From: Prunus persica
Lineage: Eukaryota; Streptophyta; Magnoliopsida; Rosales; Rosaceae
Reading direction: 5' to 3'
NCBI RefSeq assembly: GCF_000346465.2
Contig: NC_034009.1
Span: 29,818,131-29,882,130 of the forward strand
Length of the DNA: 64,000 bases
A program made the position numbers and the translations under genes. The notes below the pieces were generated by a model that made no database searches, had not been told where the DNA came from, and saw only the letters and a program-made list of their open reading frames with translations. Of the stretch, positions 22,565-33,808 are shown piece by piece. Numbering within the stretch: position 1 is the stretch's first letter; each line of letters starts with the position of its first letter.

Positions 22565-24090
22565 AAAAAAGAGAGAAGGGGAAGGACAATTATGTGATGA
22601 ATGTAACAGTCTAACACAGAGAGAGGCTACATTTGTACAATATTTTAGAGCCAGCTGCTTTTAATTACCACCATAGAAGGCAACGCTTTGCTTTGACTGG
22701 TTTACCAAATGTCCCTTTCGTTCTCTGACTCGCTTCAACAATGTCTATCTTTTTTCACTATTTTATAAATTTATCAACAACAAAAATAAAATGAACTACT
22801 GATAATCTGTAAAATCATCGTAAGGTTAATAAAAAAGTATTTGAAAACTCTCTAGTTATTATATCTCTATCTTGTCAATTTCATTCCATTCCATCAAACA
22901 CTTCTCTGATAGAAGGTTTGAGGGCCACATGCAAGTTGCAAATAAGCATTTCCGTTGATATTGTATATATATAATAGAAGGTTTGATAACAACCAGTGCT
23001 TAGTGAATGATTGATATTTGCTTGTTTGGCGTCAAAATCATTTTTTTTTATAAAGTTTGACTACATAACCCGTTTAGTAAAATAAGATAAATCTGTTTTT
23101 TTTATGGGAAATTGCTGCCAGCCACAACCATTTGGAGAATCAGCTGAGAGGCTGCTTTTTGCAGCCGGTGGTGTTTAATGAAATTTTCTAAAATGCCAAC
23201 AATATCCTTATCAATTTAAACAAATTACATCAATTATCCTTCATATTCTTTCCCACGTACGTGCACGATTTACCTCTCCCCGCAAGCTCTTCGTCAGAAT
23301 TTCAAGGAAAAAACTATCCAATTTGATTACTTAATAAATTTTCTCAAACCCTCGAATAATAATTTGGTAAAGAGATTCTATTTAAAATCCTACGTTTTCC
23401 ATTTGCAAAACAGATTGCCCACAACAACAAAAACAAAAACAGACGGCCCACAACCAATTGAAATATGATTCGGATGATGAGAAAAGCAATGGGTGTTTTG
23501 TTTTTTCTTTGTCAAAGAAGAAAGATTCTTAAAAGTGACCATAGGTGGGACTCAACTGTTTTTGGCAAACTCGGAAAAAGCTCTGTATAGCAGAGGAACC
23601 TGGAAGAAGAATTATATGTCATCTGGAAGAATAACAAAGCTGTGGATTGTTCAGCCCAATCTCGATCCAAAGAATTTGAGGCATTTTCTCTTCTTTTTAT
23701 TTTTTTTTATTTATTAAGGGAGGGAGGAAGGAAGATCAGAGACGTTGCCAATGAATACATTTGAGAAACAGAAGCTTAAAGACATTTGAGGCTGGACAAT
23801 AGATAATAGAAGCTTCAAGAATATTTGAAATGCCAAACATGCAGTACACAAGTTCACAACTTGTTATTTGTTTACCTTTACTATTTTGTAGTTGAAATAT
23901 TTTTGGGGTGTGTAATTCTTTGGTACAAGCTTGCATACATGAAAGTGAAAATCTTTTCTTTACCAAATAGTTAAATAAAAAGTTATTTTAAGTATCATGT
24001 CTATTTTAGTCATTATACATAACTACAATGCTTTTACATTATAGTTTGTCAAATACTCAAAAATTTGATTTTTGTGCCCACATCACTTTT
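21722..24090. other. TCP upstream region
   Basis: The minus-strand leader and promoter of the TCP gene should lie here. It contains CT/GA-rich leader-like DNA (21740-22340), tandem AAAGCT words at 22236-22253, and a (GA)n run at 22536-22562. CT-rich runs can recruit GAGA-binding BPC proteins (known for other plant genes). From 22.6 to 24.1 kb the DNA is AT-rich without recognised features. The minus frame at 22031-22333 is rejected as coding. Confidence 0.5.
22536..22562. repeat. (GA)n microsatellite upstream of the TCP gene
   Basis: About 26 bases of GA repeat some 815 bases upstream of the TCP start codon. Confidence 0.85.
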
Positions 24091-24094
24091 AGCA

Positions 24095-24183
24095 TATAGT
24101 TTACCAAACGCTCAATTGCTTTCATTCACAGCAAATTTGAAAGTAATTATTTTCACAGCACATCAATGTCAAACTGGCTCTTA
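24095..24183. mobile_element. Fragment of a Tourist-like MITE (family at 28101-28462)
   Basis: The words TTTACCAAACG, CACAGCAAATTTGA and ATTATTTTCACAGCACA occur in the same order and strand as in the right arm of the MITE at 28101-28462. The left arm is not recognisable, so this is a partial or heavily decayed copy. Confidence 0.6.
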
Positions 24184-24218
24184 ATATTGTGGTAACTTTC
24201 TTATTAATGAGATTTTAA

Positions 24219-24584
24219 GGCCACATTTGATAACAATTTTATTTTTAGTTTTTAGTTTTAATTTTTAATTTCTTTATGCTAGAGTATTGAAGAAAATGAA
24301 AGTGAGAATGGGAGTGAGGATGAGATTGAGAGAGAGGATGGAAGGGATGAGTTACAAAATGGAAAATAAAAACTTGAAAGTGAAAACAATTTCAAATAGA
24401 CTTCAGTTTTTAGTTTTCACTTTTAGTACTCATTCCTCCAATCATCCCCTCTAAATCAATCTTCACTCTCATTCTTACTTTCATTCTCTCTATTTTTCCT
24501 CTATATTCTAACACAAAAAATAAAAAATAAAAAATAAAAAATAAAAAATAAAAACTAAAATTGAAATGGTTATCAAATGGCCCC
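24219..24584. mobile_element. MITE with GGCCACATTTGATAAC ends
   Basis: Left end GGCCACATTTGATAACAATT and right end, inverted, GGGGCCATTTGATAACCATT form imperfect inverted repeats of roughly 30-45 bp, including the TTTTAGTTTTTA part. Inner arms at 24393-24420 and 24240-24262 also mirror each other. An (AAAAAT)n array lies at 24512-24553. No clear target duplication, so the superfamily is open. Confidence 0.55.
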
Positions 24585-24756
24585 GTGAATATAAAAACAC
24601 ACACATCCTTAATTAGAAATTTTATTTTTTGAATTGTTGGGTGTTATTTTTTAAGTAGCTCATCCTGTCATTTCTAGATAGTTTTAATTATAAAAAATGG
24701 AGAGTGATGGTTATTATTATCAAGTGGCTTGATTTGTAACAAGAAACATTTGGTTT

Positions 24757-26123
24757 TGTAGGGGCTTTTTCGTTCCAGAAGCTGCAAATGGTCTAGGCTG
24801 CTGTAAAGAGTAAACAGATGAAGTTGCCCATGTGCCTGAGTTCAAGAATCATACCCCAAGAATGCTTCGAAAAGTTCATGGAGCCTTAGGAAGCACTTTG
24901 GTTCCCTTCACCAACAAGACAGACAATTGTTATAGATCAATTTATGGCTTGGCCTGAGGAGCTTATGGCATGAGAGCTATGCCTCCATGAGTTTAGCAAT
25001 AGAGAGAGATTTGGATTTCTTATGGGAAACAGAGGTTCAGAACAAGCGAAGAGGGAAATTTGGGAAGATTTTATGAAGGAAAAGAGGGAGAGCTGGGGAT
25101 AAAAGGATGGGTGGCTTGATTAGGTTTTCCAGTAGCTTGACGATCGCTTGGGCATGCTCTAGATCGATGTTTCGCTCGGTAGGAGGGCCTCCTTTTATAA
25201 GTGTTGGAAGCCCCTCTTGGTTCAGGAATCCTAGCTGACTTTCCCCAAATTTTGCCAAGTCTTTTCCTCAAATTCCCCTCACTTCCTTCAATTCAATCAT
25301 TTTTGGTGAAAATTCCTTAATCCAAGCACATTGAGGCAAAGCATTTTGGGTTCAAAGGTTTTCCTGCAACTGACTTCTTCCATCCTAGGCGAGGGGCCTT
25401 TTGCTTTTCCTCTTGATTTTTCTACCAAAGCTTGCAGAGGAAATAATGGGTAAGGGTGCTGGTCTAAAAGGTGTCTTACTTCCAGCTGCCCGTGCATATG
25501 GGTTTTACTTGGTTTCAATGATGGCTTGGTTTTAATTTGATTTTATTAGAGTGCTGGGATATTTTCTAAGGTGTTGGACCATTACTCTAGGGTGTTAGGC
25601 TATTTTTTCTCTTTTATGCTTACTCATATATTTGGGCTTAAGAAATGGGCCTGAGTTTGGTGCTCCCAAGCAGCCCAAAACTTTCATTTCTTGGATCATT
25701 AATGGGCCTCACGAACACTTGTATCCATACCACAACCCGCTCAGCAAGCCCCACGTATTTGCGTGGTTTGAGCCTACTTAAGCTTGTACTATGGCTTAGT
25801 ACCAAAATGAAGGTTTTCTTCGCTCAACGTTGCATGTTGTGTGGCATGTTTGTGCTCGGGCTCTGCCGCGGACTATGGCTGGGCCAAGCAGTACTTGAAG
25901 GGACAATGAGTGTAGGTTCCTGGAACCAGTACATTTTACTGGCTCGTTGCGACCTCTCTGCTTGGCAGGTTGCGTATTGGCTTGGCGTGGCATGCAGACC
26001 ATGACTTGTGTAAATGCATACAATAAATTTTTGTGTACCCCGGTCGGGCTTCTTTCTCGATTGAGCGTTGTACTGGGCTAGAAACATATTTGGAACTAAC
26101 TTTGAATTTTTCGGGCCTCAACA
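24757..26123 (+). mobile_element. Solo LTR, family A, copy 2, with 5-bp target duplication (1367 bp)
   Basis: It starts TGTAGGGGCTTTTTCG and ends GGGCCTCAACA, and is flanked by the perfect pentamer GGTTT at 24752-24756 and 26124-26128. TG...CA ends with a 5-bp duplication define an LTR insertion reduced to one LTR. Homology to 6860-7827 runs over most of its length; this copy is about 400 bp longer, mainly around 25500-25850. The family's internal region is not in the window, so Copia or Gypsy cannot be told. Confidence 0.85.
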
Positions 26124-26142
26124 GGTTTTACTAATTTTCAAT

Positions 26143-27221
26143 AAGGAACATTTTTACTCGCCACTTTAATTCAGTGTGTATCTTCACCACATTTCTTAAA
26201 AATTGACACATGTCTATTGGTTTAACTACAATTAACTGTTTATTTTTTATTTGTTTGATGACATAATTATGAGAGAGAAACCAGACTTTAATAAGATTTT
26301 TCATGATTTATCTTTATTCTAGCTCAGCAAACTTTTCACTTTTCTTGATTAATTTAATTTAAAAAATAAATCAAAACAATAGAAAGTGAAAAAGGAGGGA
26401 GAGAGCATACATTCTTATCCCAGAAAAAGAAAAGTCCCTTAAATTGAGAATTTATAATTTCTTGATTATCCATAATTTGGTGTTCATATTTGAGGACTTA
26501 ACGGCTCCAAGAGTGCACTTCTCGACAATTGCAGGCTTCCCCCTTTGTTCAAGCGAAAGATAGGTAACATATGTGCTGCTACCTTCTTTTTTTTTTAGTA
26601 CTCTGTATCAAAGCCAAAAATTCGACTATAACAACTCATGCTTTTATACATGCTTACCAGAAATTTTTCATTTTGTCTTCTCTTTTCTTGTTATATCAGT
26701 TTTTGTTTTTGTTTTTTATTTTTATAGATAAAGCGATGGCTTATTAAGTTTCAAAGCAAAACTACAGCAAGTCTTCCAACAAGACAAGAATATATGATCT
26801 TTTTGTGGGGGGGGGGGGGGGGGGGGTTTGGGGGGGGGTTTTGTGAAAAAAGGGGTTTTTTCAAAACCACTCCAAAGCTTGAGTTACAGAAGACCAGACT
26901 GGGGCAATTTTTGGTTTCCTGTTTTTTTTTTTTTTTTTTTGTTGTTGTTGTCAAAGTGTAACATGAACCAATTATTTTTTGAGTACTGATGGTCCTGCTC
27001 CATGCGTGTTAAAATTTTTATTAAAAGTGGAAAGTTTACAGGATTAGGATAAGGATAAATCAGGGAAAACTTCATTGAAGAATTGTTTCTCTCTCATAAT
27101 AATGTAATCAAACACATAAGAAGTAAAGAGTTAACTATAGTTAAACTCAGAGACATATGATAATATTTGAGAATTGTGATAAGGATACACTTTAGGTTAA
27201 AGTGGTAAACAACAATGCTCC
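26143..27221. mobile_element. MULE-type long-TIR element with perfect 9-bp target duplication
   Basis: The left arm GGAACATTTTTACTCGCCACTTTAA... (about 26146-26285) is mirrored by the right arm (about 27085-27221). Both are diverged relatives of the arms of the Pack-MULE at 7896-9248. The flanks carry the exact 9-mer ATTTTCAAT at 26134-26142 and 27222-27230, diagnostic for Mutator-like elements. The 800-bp interior has no recognised gene fragment or transposase; it contains a 20-G run and a T run. Confidence 0.82.
26807..26838. repeat. Poly-G tract inside the MULE
   Basis: Twenty G, then TTT, then nine G, followed by further T/G/A homopolymers to about 26865 and an 18-T run at 26922-26940. 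Such runs are rare in plant DNA and prone to sequencing error. Confidence 0.8.
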
Positions 27222-27230
27222 ATTTTCAAT

Positions 27231-28097
27231 TAGGGTGTGAAGGGTGCACACATGAAACTGCTTCCTAGAAGCTGAACACAGATGATGCACAGCACAGTGT
27301 AAACAGAATTGAGTGCTTGCTGTTTAGAAATTACATGTATTCATGCATGCTTTATAAGTCCTCATCCTCCAATTAGGGTGATATATAATCATTGTTGCTT
27401 GCTGTGAGCCGATGTGTTACACAAGAATGTGATTACAAAATATGTAAAACACTAACACCCGAAATATATCTAAATTTCAAAAATTATAAAATAAAATAAA
27501 GGGCCAAAAATTATTTGTTTGCTCGTGTGTTTTGTTAAATTTTAAAGAGACTGATCAACGGCCTACTACTAACAACACTGATATTATTCACAATTTAACC
27601 ACCTAGCAACACCACTCGTCTTCTTGGATCATCTCGTGCCAATTATTGGGCTTACTAGCTAAGATGAAAATTAACTATCATGCTCAAGACAATTGGGCTG
27701 CACACTGTCAAGAGCCAGGGCTCAAATAAACTTTGGAGAGGTGTTCGGTAATGGCAATGGCCCGTTACTACAAGGAGAGGCTGAAGGGGTGGGCTGTGGT
27801 TGGGAAAGCTAGGGTGGGTATATTAGGAATTTCATTTTAGGTGGAAGGAGCCCAGTTATATTCCAGCCAGCCCAAATTTCAACAGTATATTATACATAAC
27901 AATTAGAGAAAATTAAAATTAATTAATTAATTAGAATTTGAGTTTGTGACATTATAGAAATTAACTTGGGTATATATTAATTAATTAATATAGGACAAAG
28001 ATCTGAGTCTGTCTCTCTCTCTGAGATGATGATCCTCTTATGTGATGTGCCACCGTCTTAAGCTTTGTAGCAAATCCACGACCACGACAGTCGAGAC
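27231..28097. other. Spacer without recognised gene
   Basis: AT-rich sequence with AATTAATTAATT words at 27918 and 27978. No frame, hairpin or repeat border supported. Confidence 0.6.
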
Positions 28098-28100
28098 TTA

Positions 28101-28462
28101 GTACCCGTTTGACATTGCTTATTTGGGGTGATAAGTGATTTTTAAAAAATTTTGGGAAGCCCAACCCATTTGGTAAACTGTGAGAAAATCACTTATTGTT
28201 AAAAATTGCTGTGAGAGAAAGCTATAAAGGAAAGCAGCTAATGAGGTGCTTTCATTTTCTGATTATGCAGGAATCAGTTTCGAAGAGGAGCTGGGTTTAA
28301 TGATTAATCGGCAATCTTTTTCTGATTATGAGTAAAATCAATACCAATAACACTTTTAACAAAAATTTTACCAAACGTCAAACTACTTTCTCTCACAGCT
28401 GATTTCTCTCACAGTAAATTTGACAGCGATTATTTTCACAGCACAGCAATGCCAAACTACCC
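28101..28462. mobile_element. Tourist-like MITE (PIF/Harbinger type) with TTA duplication
   Basis: TTA at 28098-28100 and 28463-28465 flanks imperfect inverted ends: left GTACCCGTTTGACATTGC, right inverted GGGTAGTTTGGCATTGC. Subterminal words CTGTGAGAGAAA and its complement occur on both arms. Length 362 bp with no coding frame. A partial relative lies at 24095-24183. Confidence 0.7.
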
Positions 28463-28465
28463 TTA

Positions 28466-29459
28466 GTAGGAATCTATAAAAATAAAAGCCAATCGTAATC
28501 TGAGACTGAGAGAGTAGCTTTAGGCTAGCGATAGACAGCAAAATCGTAATCTAGCGTAAAACGGTGACCAACTACTGACAACAATGCATAAAACACGTAC
28601 ATTTAATGGGTAGAGGGAGCAGCAGATCCTTCTGTTTACGTACGAATTTTTTGTATATTTTACAGCTTTGTCTGAGATCCAACTGGCAAACTTTGAAATC
28701 TATTCCCAGCTCCATGCTTTTTCTTTGGCTTGTGCTTGTCTTCAACAAAATTAATTAAAACTTCAACCACCATCCATCAATCAACCATAGCCATGCATCT
28801 ATCTATGGATTTTGTCCATCCACTCACATGCTCTCTCATCCGCTTTCATGCTTGAATTTATATACTCCAAAAACATCTTTACAAAATCGGAATTCGAACT
28901 TGAATACAAGTTCGTGAATTCGAACTTGAATATAAGGAGACGATTAACCGTACATCAAATTTCATTTCGATGAATTTCAAATCTAGTAGCACTTAAATCT
29001 ATCACTAAAGCCCAAATGACTCGTTCATGGCGTTAGACCCATATCCGAGCCTTGATTCCGCTAGGCTTCTGGTTGGCCCAAAATTTAGGGTTCATCCATC
29101 TAATCTAGTCCATTGAACTCAAAATCTGAAACCCATTATTATTTTATTTTATTTATTTATTTATTTTTCTGATTTCTCTCATGTTAAATTAATATCTGTG
29201 ATTTGTTCCGAAAGCTCCATCTTTGTCCAAATAAACTTCCAGTTGATGCATTATTATCTAGAAATCAGGCAAGACCAAACCAAGAGCTTCTTCTTCTATA
29301 TACTTAACCCAAAAATTAATGCTTCGTACAGAAATACGTTAAGACTAACACACAGACCGTACGGCCTTTTCAGAAGCCCACTACGCGTCACTCCCTGTCC
29401 TCACTCTCATTGACTACTCATTTCCTCTCCTTTCCCTCTCTCTCTCTGCGCCCACAGCA
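28466..29459. other. Upstream region of the aspartic protease gene
   Basis: No gene. A short direct repeat of GAATTCGAACTTGAATA lies at 28890-28937. A CTATATACTTAA word at about 29297 is a possible TATA box about 160 bases before the ATG. A CT-rich leader runs from 29400 to 29455. Confidence 0.5.
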
Positions 29460-30803
29460 ATGGTGTCACTATTGTCTTTCTTCTTCGTCTTCTTCACCTT
29501 CACGAACCTCTGCAACTCCCAACAACCCACCACCACCAAAGATTACCTCCAGCTCCCACTTCTCCACAAGAAGCCCTTCTCCTCGCCCTCACAAGCCCTC
29601 TCCCACGACACTCACCGCCTCTCCCTCCTCCACGCTCGCCGCCACGACATCAAATCCCCCGTCGTTTCCGGCGCCTCCACCGGCTCCGGCCAGTACTTCG
29701 TCGATCTCCGCCTCGGCACCCCACCCCAGAGCCTCCTTCTCGTTGCAGATACGGGCAGTGATCTGGTATGGCTCACCTGCTCCGCCTGCACCAACTGCTC
29801 CAATCGCGACCCCGGTTCTGCTTTCCTCGCCCGCCACTCCTCCACATTTTCCCCCTACCACTGCTACGACTCCGCCTGCACACTCATCCCCCAACCCGAC
29901 CCGAGTCCATGCAACCGCACCCGCCTCCACAGCCCTTGTCGTTACGAGTACACCTACTCCGACGGATCCCTAACGGCCGGGTTCTTCTCCAGAGAAACGA
30001 CGACGTTGAAAACCAGCTCCGGGAGAGAAACCCAGCTTCCAAACTTATCGTTCGGGTGCGGGTTTCGGGTCTCGGGTCCGAGTGTCACCGGTCCGAGCTT
30101 CAATGGGGCACACGGAGTTATGGGCCTGGGACGTGGGCCCATCTCGTTCGCGTCTCAACTGGGCCGCCGGTTCGGGAACAAGTTCTCGTACTGTCTCATG
30201 GACTACACCCTATCCCCGCCTCCGACGAGCTACCTGAGAATCGGCGGAGGCTTCCCGCACGACGTCGTTTCGAAAATTCGCTTCACCCCCATGCTAGTGA
30301 ACCCTCTCTCCCCCACATTTTACTACATTGGGATCAAGAGTGCATCCGTCAACGGCCGTAAATTACCTATTCACCCCTCCGTCTGGTCCCTCGACCGGGC
30401 CGGTAATGGCGGCACCGTCATCGACTCGGGAACCACGCTAACCTTTTTGCCCGAGACGGCTTACCGCGTCATCCTGGCGGCGTTTAAGCGGAGCTTGAGA
30501 CTCCTTGCGAAGCCAGCCAAGCCGACTCCGGGCTTCGATCTTTGCATCAACGTGTCGGGCGTGGCCAGGCCGAGTCTACCCAGGCTGAGTTTCAGACTCG
30601 TCGGGAACGCGTTGTTCGCGCCGCCGCCGAGTAGCTACTTCATAGACACGGCGGAGCAGGTCAAGTGCTTGGCGATCCAGCCCGTGGATTCCGGGTCGGG
30701 TTTTGGGGTTATAGGGAATCTGATGCAACAAGGGTTCCTGTTCGAGTTTGACAGGGACAAGTCGCGGCTCGGTTTTTCACGTCATGGCTGTGCGCGACCG
30801 TGA
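29460..30803 (+). CDS. Secreted A1-family aspartic protease, nepenthesin-like (At3g25700-like)
   Basis: An intronless 447-aa frame. Residues 1-20 form a signal peptide (VSLLSFFFVFFTFTNLCNS). A propeptide follows, then the first catalytic motif DTGS at 97-100, a Cys-rich nepenthesin-type insert (C-x2-C-x2-C... up to about 160), the flap Y-x-D-G-S at about 166-170, and the second catalytic motif DSGT at 322-325. It ends at about residue 447 with GFSRHGCARP. The pattern HGVMGLGRGPISFASQLGRR matches, from memory, Arabidopsis At3g25700. The enzyme should act in the apoplast or secretory path; its substrate is unknown. Both catalytic Asp residues are present. The first half is strikingly C-rich for this AT-rich region, a known bias of some intronless plant genes. 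In Arabidopsis this gene neighbours TMO5, as it does the bHLH gene here. Confidence 0.93.
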   Translation: MVSLLSFFFVFFTFTNLCNSQQPTTTKDYLQLPLLHKKPFSSPSQALSHDTHRLSLLHARRHDIKSPVVSGASTGSGQYFVDLRLGTPPQSLLLVADTGSDLVWLTCSACTNCSNRDPGSAFLARHSSTFSPYHCYDSACTLIPQPDPSPCNRTRLHSPCRYEYTYSDGSLTAGFFSRETTTLKTSSGRETQLPNLSFGCGFRVSGPSVTGPSFNGAHGVMGLGRGPISFASQLGRRFGNKFSYCLMDYTLSPPPTSYLRIGGGFPHDVVSKIRFTPMLVNPLSPTFYYIGIKSASVNGRKLPIHPSVWSLDRAGNGGTVIDSGTTLTFLPETAYRVILAAFKRSLRLLAKPAKPTPGFDLCINVSGVARPSLPRLSFRLVGNALFAPPPSSYFIDTAEQVKCLAIQPVDSGSGFGVIGNLMQQGFLFEFDRDKSRLGFSRHGCARP

Positions 30804-32419
30804 CAACGAAACGAGTCCGAGGCATGACTCGGGGCTGAGTCCAAACTCATTTTGTTTTCCTCTTCTTTTTATTTTTTTCCACCTTGATTTTAATAATTAA
30901 TTGTTTCTACGTATAGAGTGAAATTATTTTTGGACATTGTGTTGTGTTGTGTTGTGTTGTGTGTGGGGAGGGGATTTGGTTGTTTTTGTTTTTCCTTTTT
31001 TAATTGGTTTTCCTCAACTCCATGTGCTGCTGTACTTATTTCTTTTCATTTTGAAATTTACTTAACAATAAAGTGTTAGGGTAGACGAGTGTGTTAGATT
31101 AGTTGGTTAGATTAGTTGGTTAAGATGGTGAATTCGTCTTCTCGTGTTAAAGTTCAAAAAAATTTTCTTTGTAAATTAAATTAATTTATAATAATTTAAA
31201 CTATCTCGTAGATTATAATGGTGGGGGCATTGTGGTCATTAGAGGTATGGGGTTAAGAAATAATGAATTTGGGTCATATAAGGTAGCAGTGTACATGAGA
31301 GTCCAATGACATTGTGAATTAGGTAATTATAGCAGACAGAAGTTGTCACTTTAATCTTGTGGTCGTTACTAATAAAACCAGTGGGTGGGACACTTACAGA
31401 TTTTAGTTGAGGTGCCAATTGGATTGCATGGTTTAGCTATCAAATTATTTTTGGATTTAAAAAAAATATTAAATAAATAAAGTTAGATGGAGAAAATTAC
31501 ATGGCTGTGATTGTGTTGTCCGGATCCGATTCGTCCGAGTTTGATGATGTCGTGAAATTGGAATTGAAGGTGCTTTTTGGAGCAATATTCTCTTGTCACG
31601 TCAATGTTAATTGACCATACCATCCATTTACAACTAGTCTGCGCTGTTCGCCTGGCCGAGGTGGTCCATTCGGGACAATGATATGATCCTTTTTTTTCTT
31701 TTTTCTTTTTTTGTCTTGTAATTTTCTCCGTGAATGACGACAATGCTCCTTTCTCAAGGCTGTTTTTTTCATTAATAATGAGAATATTCGATTTTGGTAA
31801 TTTTTTTTGAAATATTTATTTATATATCTATTCTTAATACTAATAATATAAATAAATTCTACACCATTTAATTTTTATAAACAAATTCAAAAAAAAAATT
31901 CAAAAAATAACAATTGGTCATATTAAATTTAATTTTGATTATTAAATTACCTTGATGCCTATTGAGTGTTGGGCTTTTTTTTATGAGGTTTTGAAGTTGG
32001 GTTTGTTTTAATAAATTAATGGCGGTTTTGTAATTTCAAGGAAGTTAAAAGTCTTTTTGTTATGTTGTACATGGATTTTGAGTGTGTTTATAAAGTCCAT
32101 TTCATATAGGGATTTTTTATAATTCGGACTTCTATATTAAGTATAATAGTGAATCTCCCAATTTTTTTAAGCTAACATTTGCACAAAAAAATATTACTAA
32201 ATTAATATTTCGTTGTTAAATATCACCTACTTTACTCCATCCATAACACTTAAAACACACAAACAACTGAATGTGCATTGCAGAGAGAGATGGCTTTATT
32301 TTCATTCAAGAAGTAATAATATGGAGATTTGACTAAGAAGTTGAAGAGCATGAGACATATCTTATTCATAATAAATATGTCGAAGTAAAAATGTGACAAT
32401 AAATAAATAAAAGAGCAGG

Positions 32420-32455
<36 letters not shown>

Positions 32456-33770
32456 ATAACATAACATGCATATGATGTGAGGGAAATTACTGATGATCCT
32501 ATCCTAGCTATCTTCTTCACAGCTGGCTAGCTGCCATGACTGCTCTCTAACACTTCAGCTGGGCCACCTTTACATTAATTTCTGTTTCTGTTTCTGTTGC
32601 GGAGATGAACATTAATAAATCATGCATATATACATATATGGACACAACACAACACAAACCTTATCCTTCTCTCTCTCAGTCTCATCATCAGTCTATGGCC
32701 GCAGCAACTCTCTCTCTCTCTCTCTCTCTCTCCAAAATACAAGTCATCATAATTGTCAGCTGTTGTATACATGTGATCATGAACACGAGCATGGCACATA
32801 CAAATTAAAAAACACAATTAACATTCTTATTTATTACTAAGGAAATAATTAGGAACATTTCTTAATGTTATTAGTACTAATTAATAATGGTCTGCTTATA
32901 ATCCTTTTTGCTTATGAATTCGACCATCTTGTGGTTGTGGGGTGGTGGGCAAAGAAAAAGTATATCAATGTTTGGTAGGATAATGCAGAAGCAATCATTC
33001 GTTTGCCACACACCAACAAACATTCCAAGAGACTAAACCTGGCTTTACTATTATGTCTTTGGCTCTTGCATTATCCAGTTCGCAGGCTCTGCATCCATTA
33101 TCAACAATTTGATGGAGCCTACAAATTGTAAACGCCTCCCATTGTTTTCCAAATTTTATCAGGAACCCCACTTTGTTGGGTTGGGTCCAAAACACCCACC
33201 CTTCATTTGCCAAGCTCCAACTGCATCCATTTTGGGCCAACATTAACATTAACATCTGATTGATAAAGCCCACAAAACCCATTTGTTTTGTTGTTTCAGA
33301 AATAATGCAGGTAAAACTGAAAAATACACTAAGTTTTGTAAGGGGTTTGCAAGGTGTATGAAAAAGACTTGAGTTTTATTATTTTATAGAAGCGATATTG
33401 GAGGAGTGGGAAATCAAACTTAAAACTTGAGATGAGTAAATTATCATAACCACTTGAGTTATAAGTTTCTTGCAACTAAAAAGTTTTGCATGTATTTTCT
33501 TTGATGTATAATATACAGCATCAACTCCTTCTAGTTGGTTTGAAACGATTTCACGGAAATATCTTGTAGTAGAAGAAAAAGAAATGTAGGCGATTGCTAG
33601 ATGCGGTTCTTGTTTATGATCAACTAAAAATACTTTAAAGCACCTTTGCTTTCCCATCCCAAAAAATAGATAGGGAGACCCTGCTTAAGATAAAAGTCAT
33701 TAGGCCAAAGCCCCCCTAGTAACCTGGCAGGTACATATGTTGCACTTTCTAAAGACACTGCCATTTTCAG

Positions 33771-33808
<38 letters not shown>

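Noticed and set aside
29410..29973. Plus frame of 187 aa overlapping the aspartic protease, plus frames at 29768-30361 and 29589-29930
   Set aside because: They lie in other phases of the GC-rich protease gene and have simple Pro/Ser/Thr or Ala/Gly composition; the 447-aa frame with both catalytic motifs explains the region.
33022..33282. 95-aa minus frame with several Trp and Cys residues
   Set aside because: No match to a family I know and no start context or neighbours that support it; probably a decayed element or chance frame.
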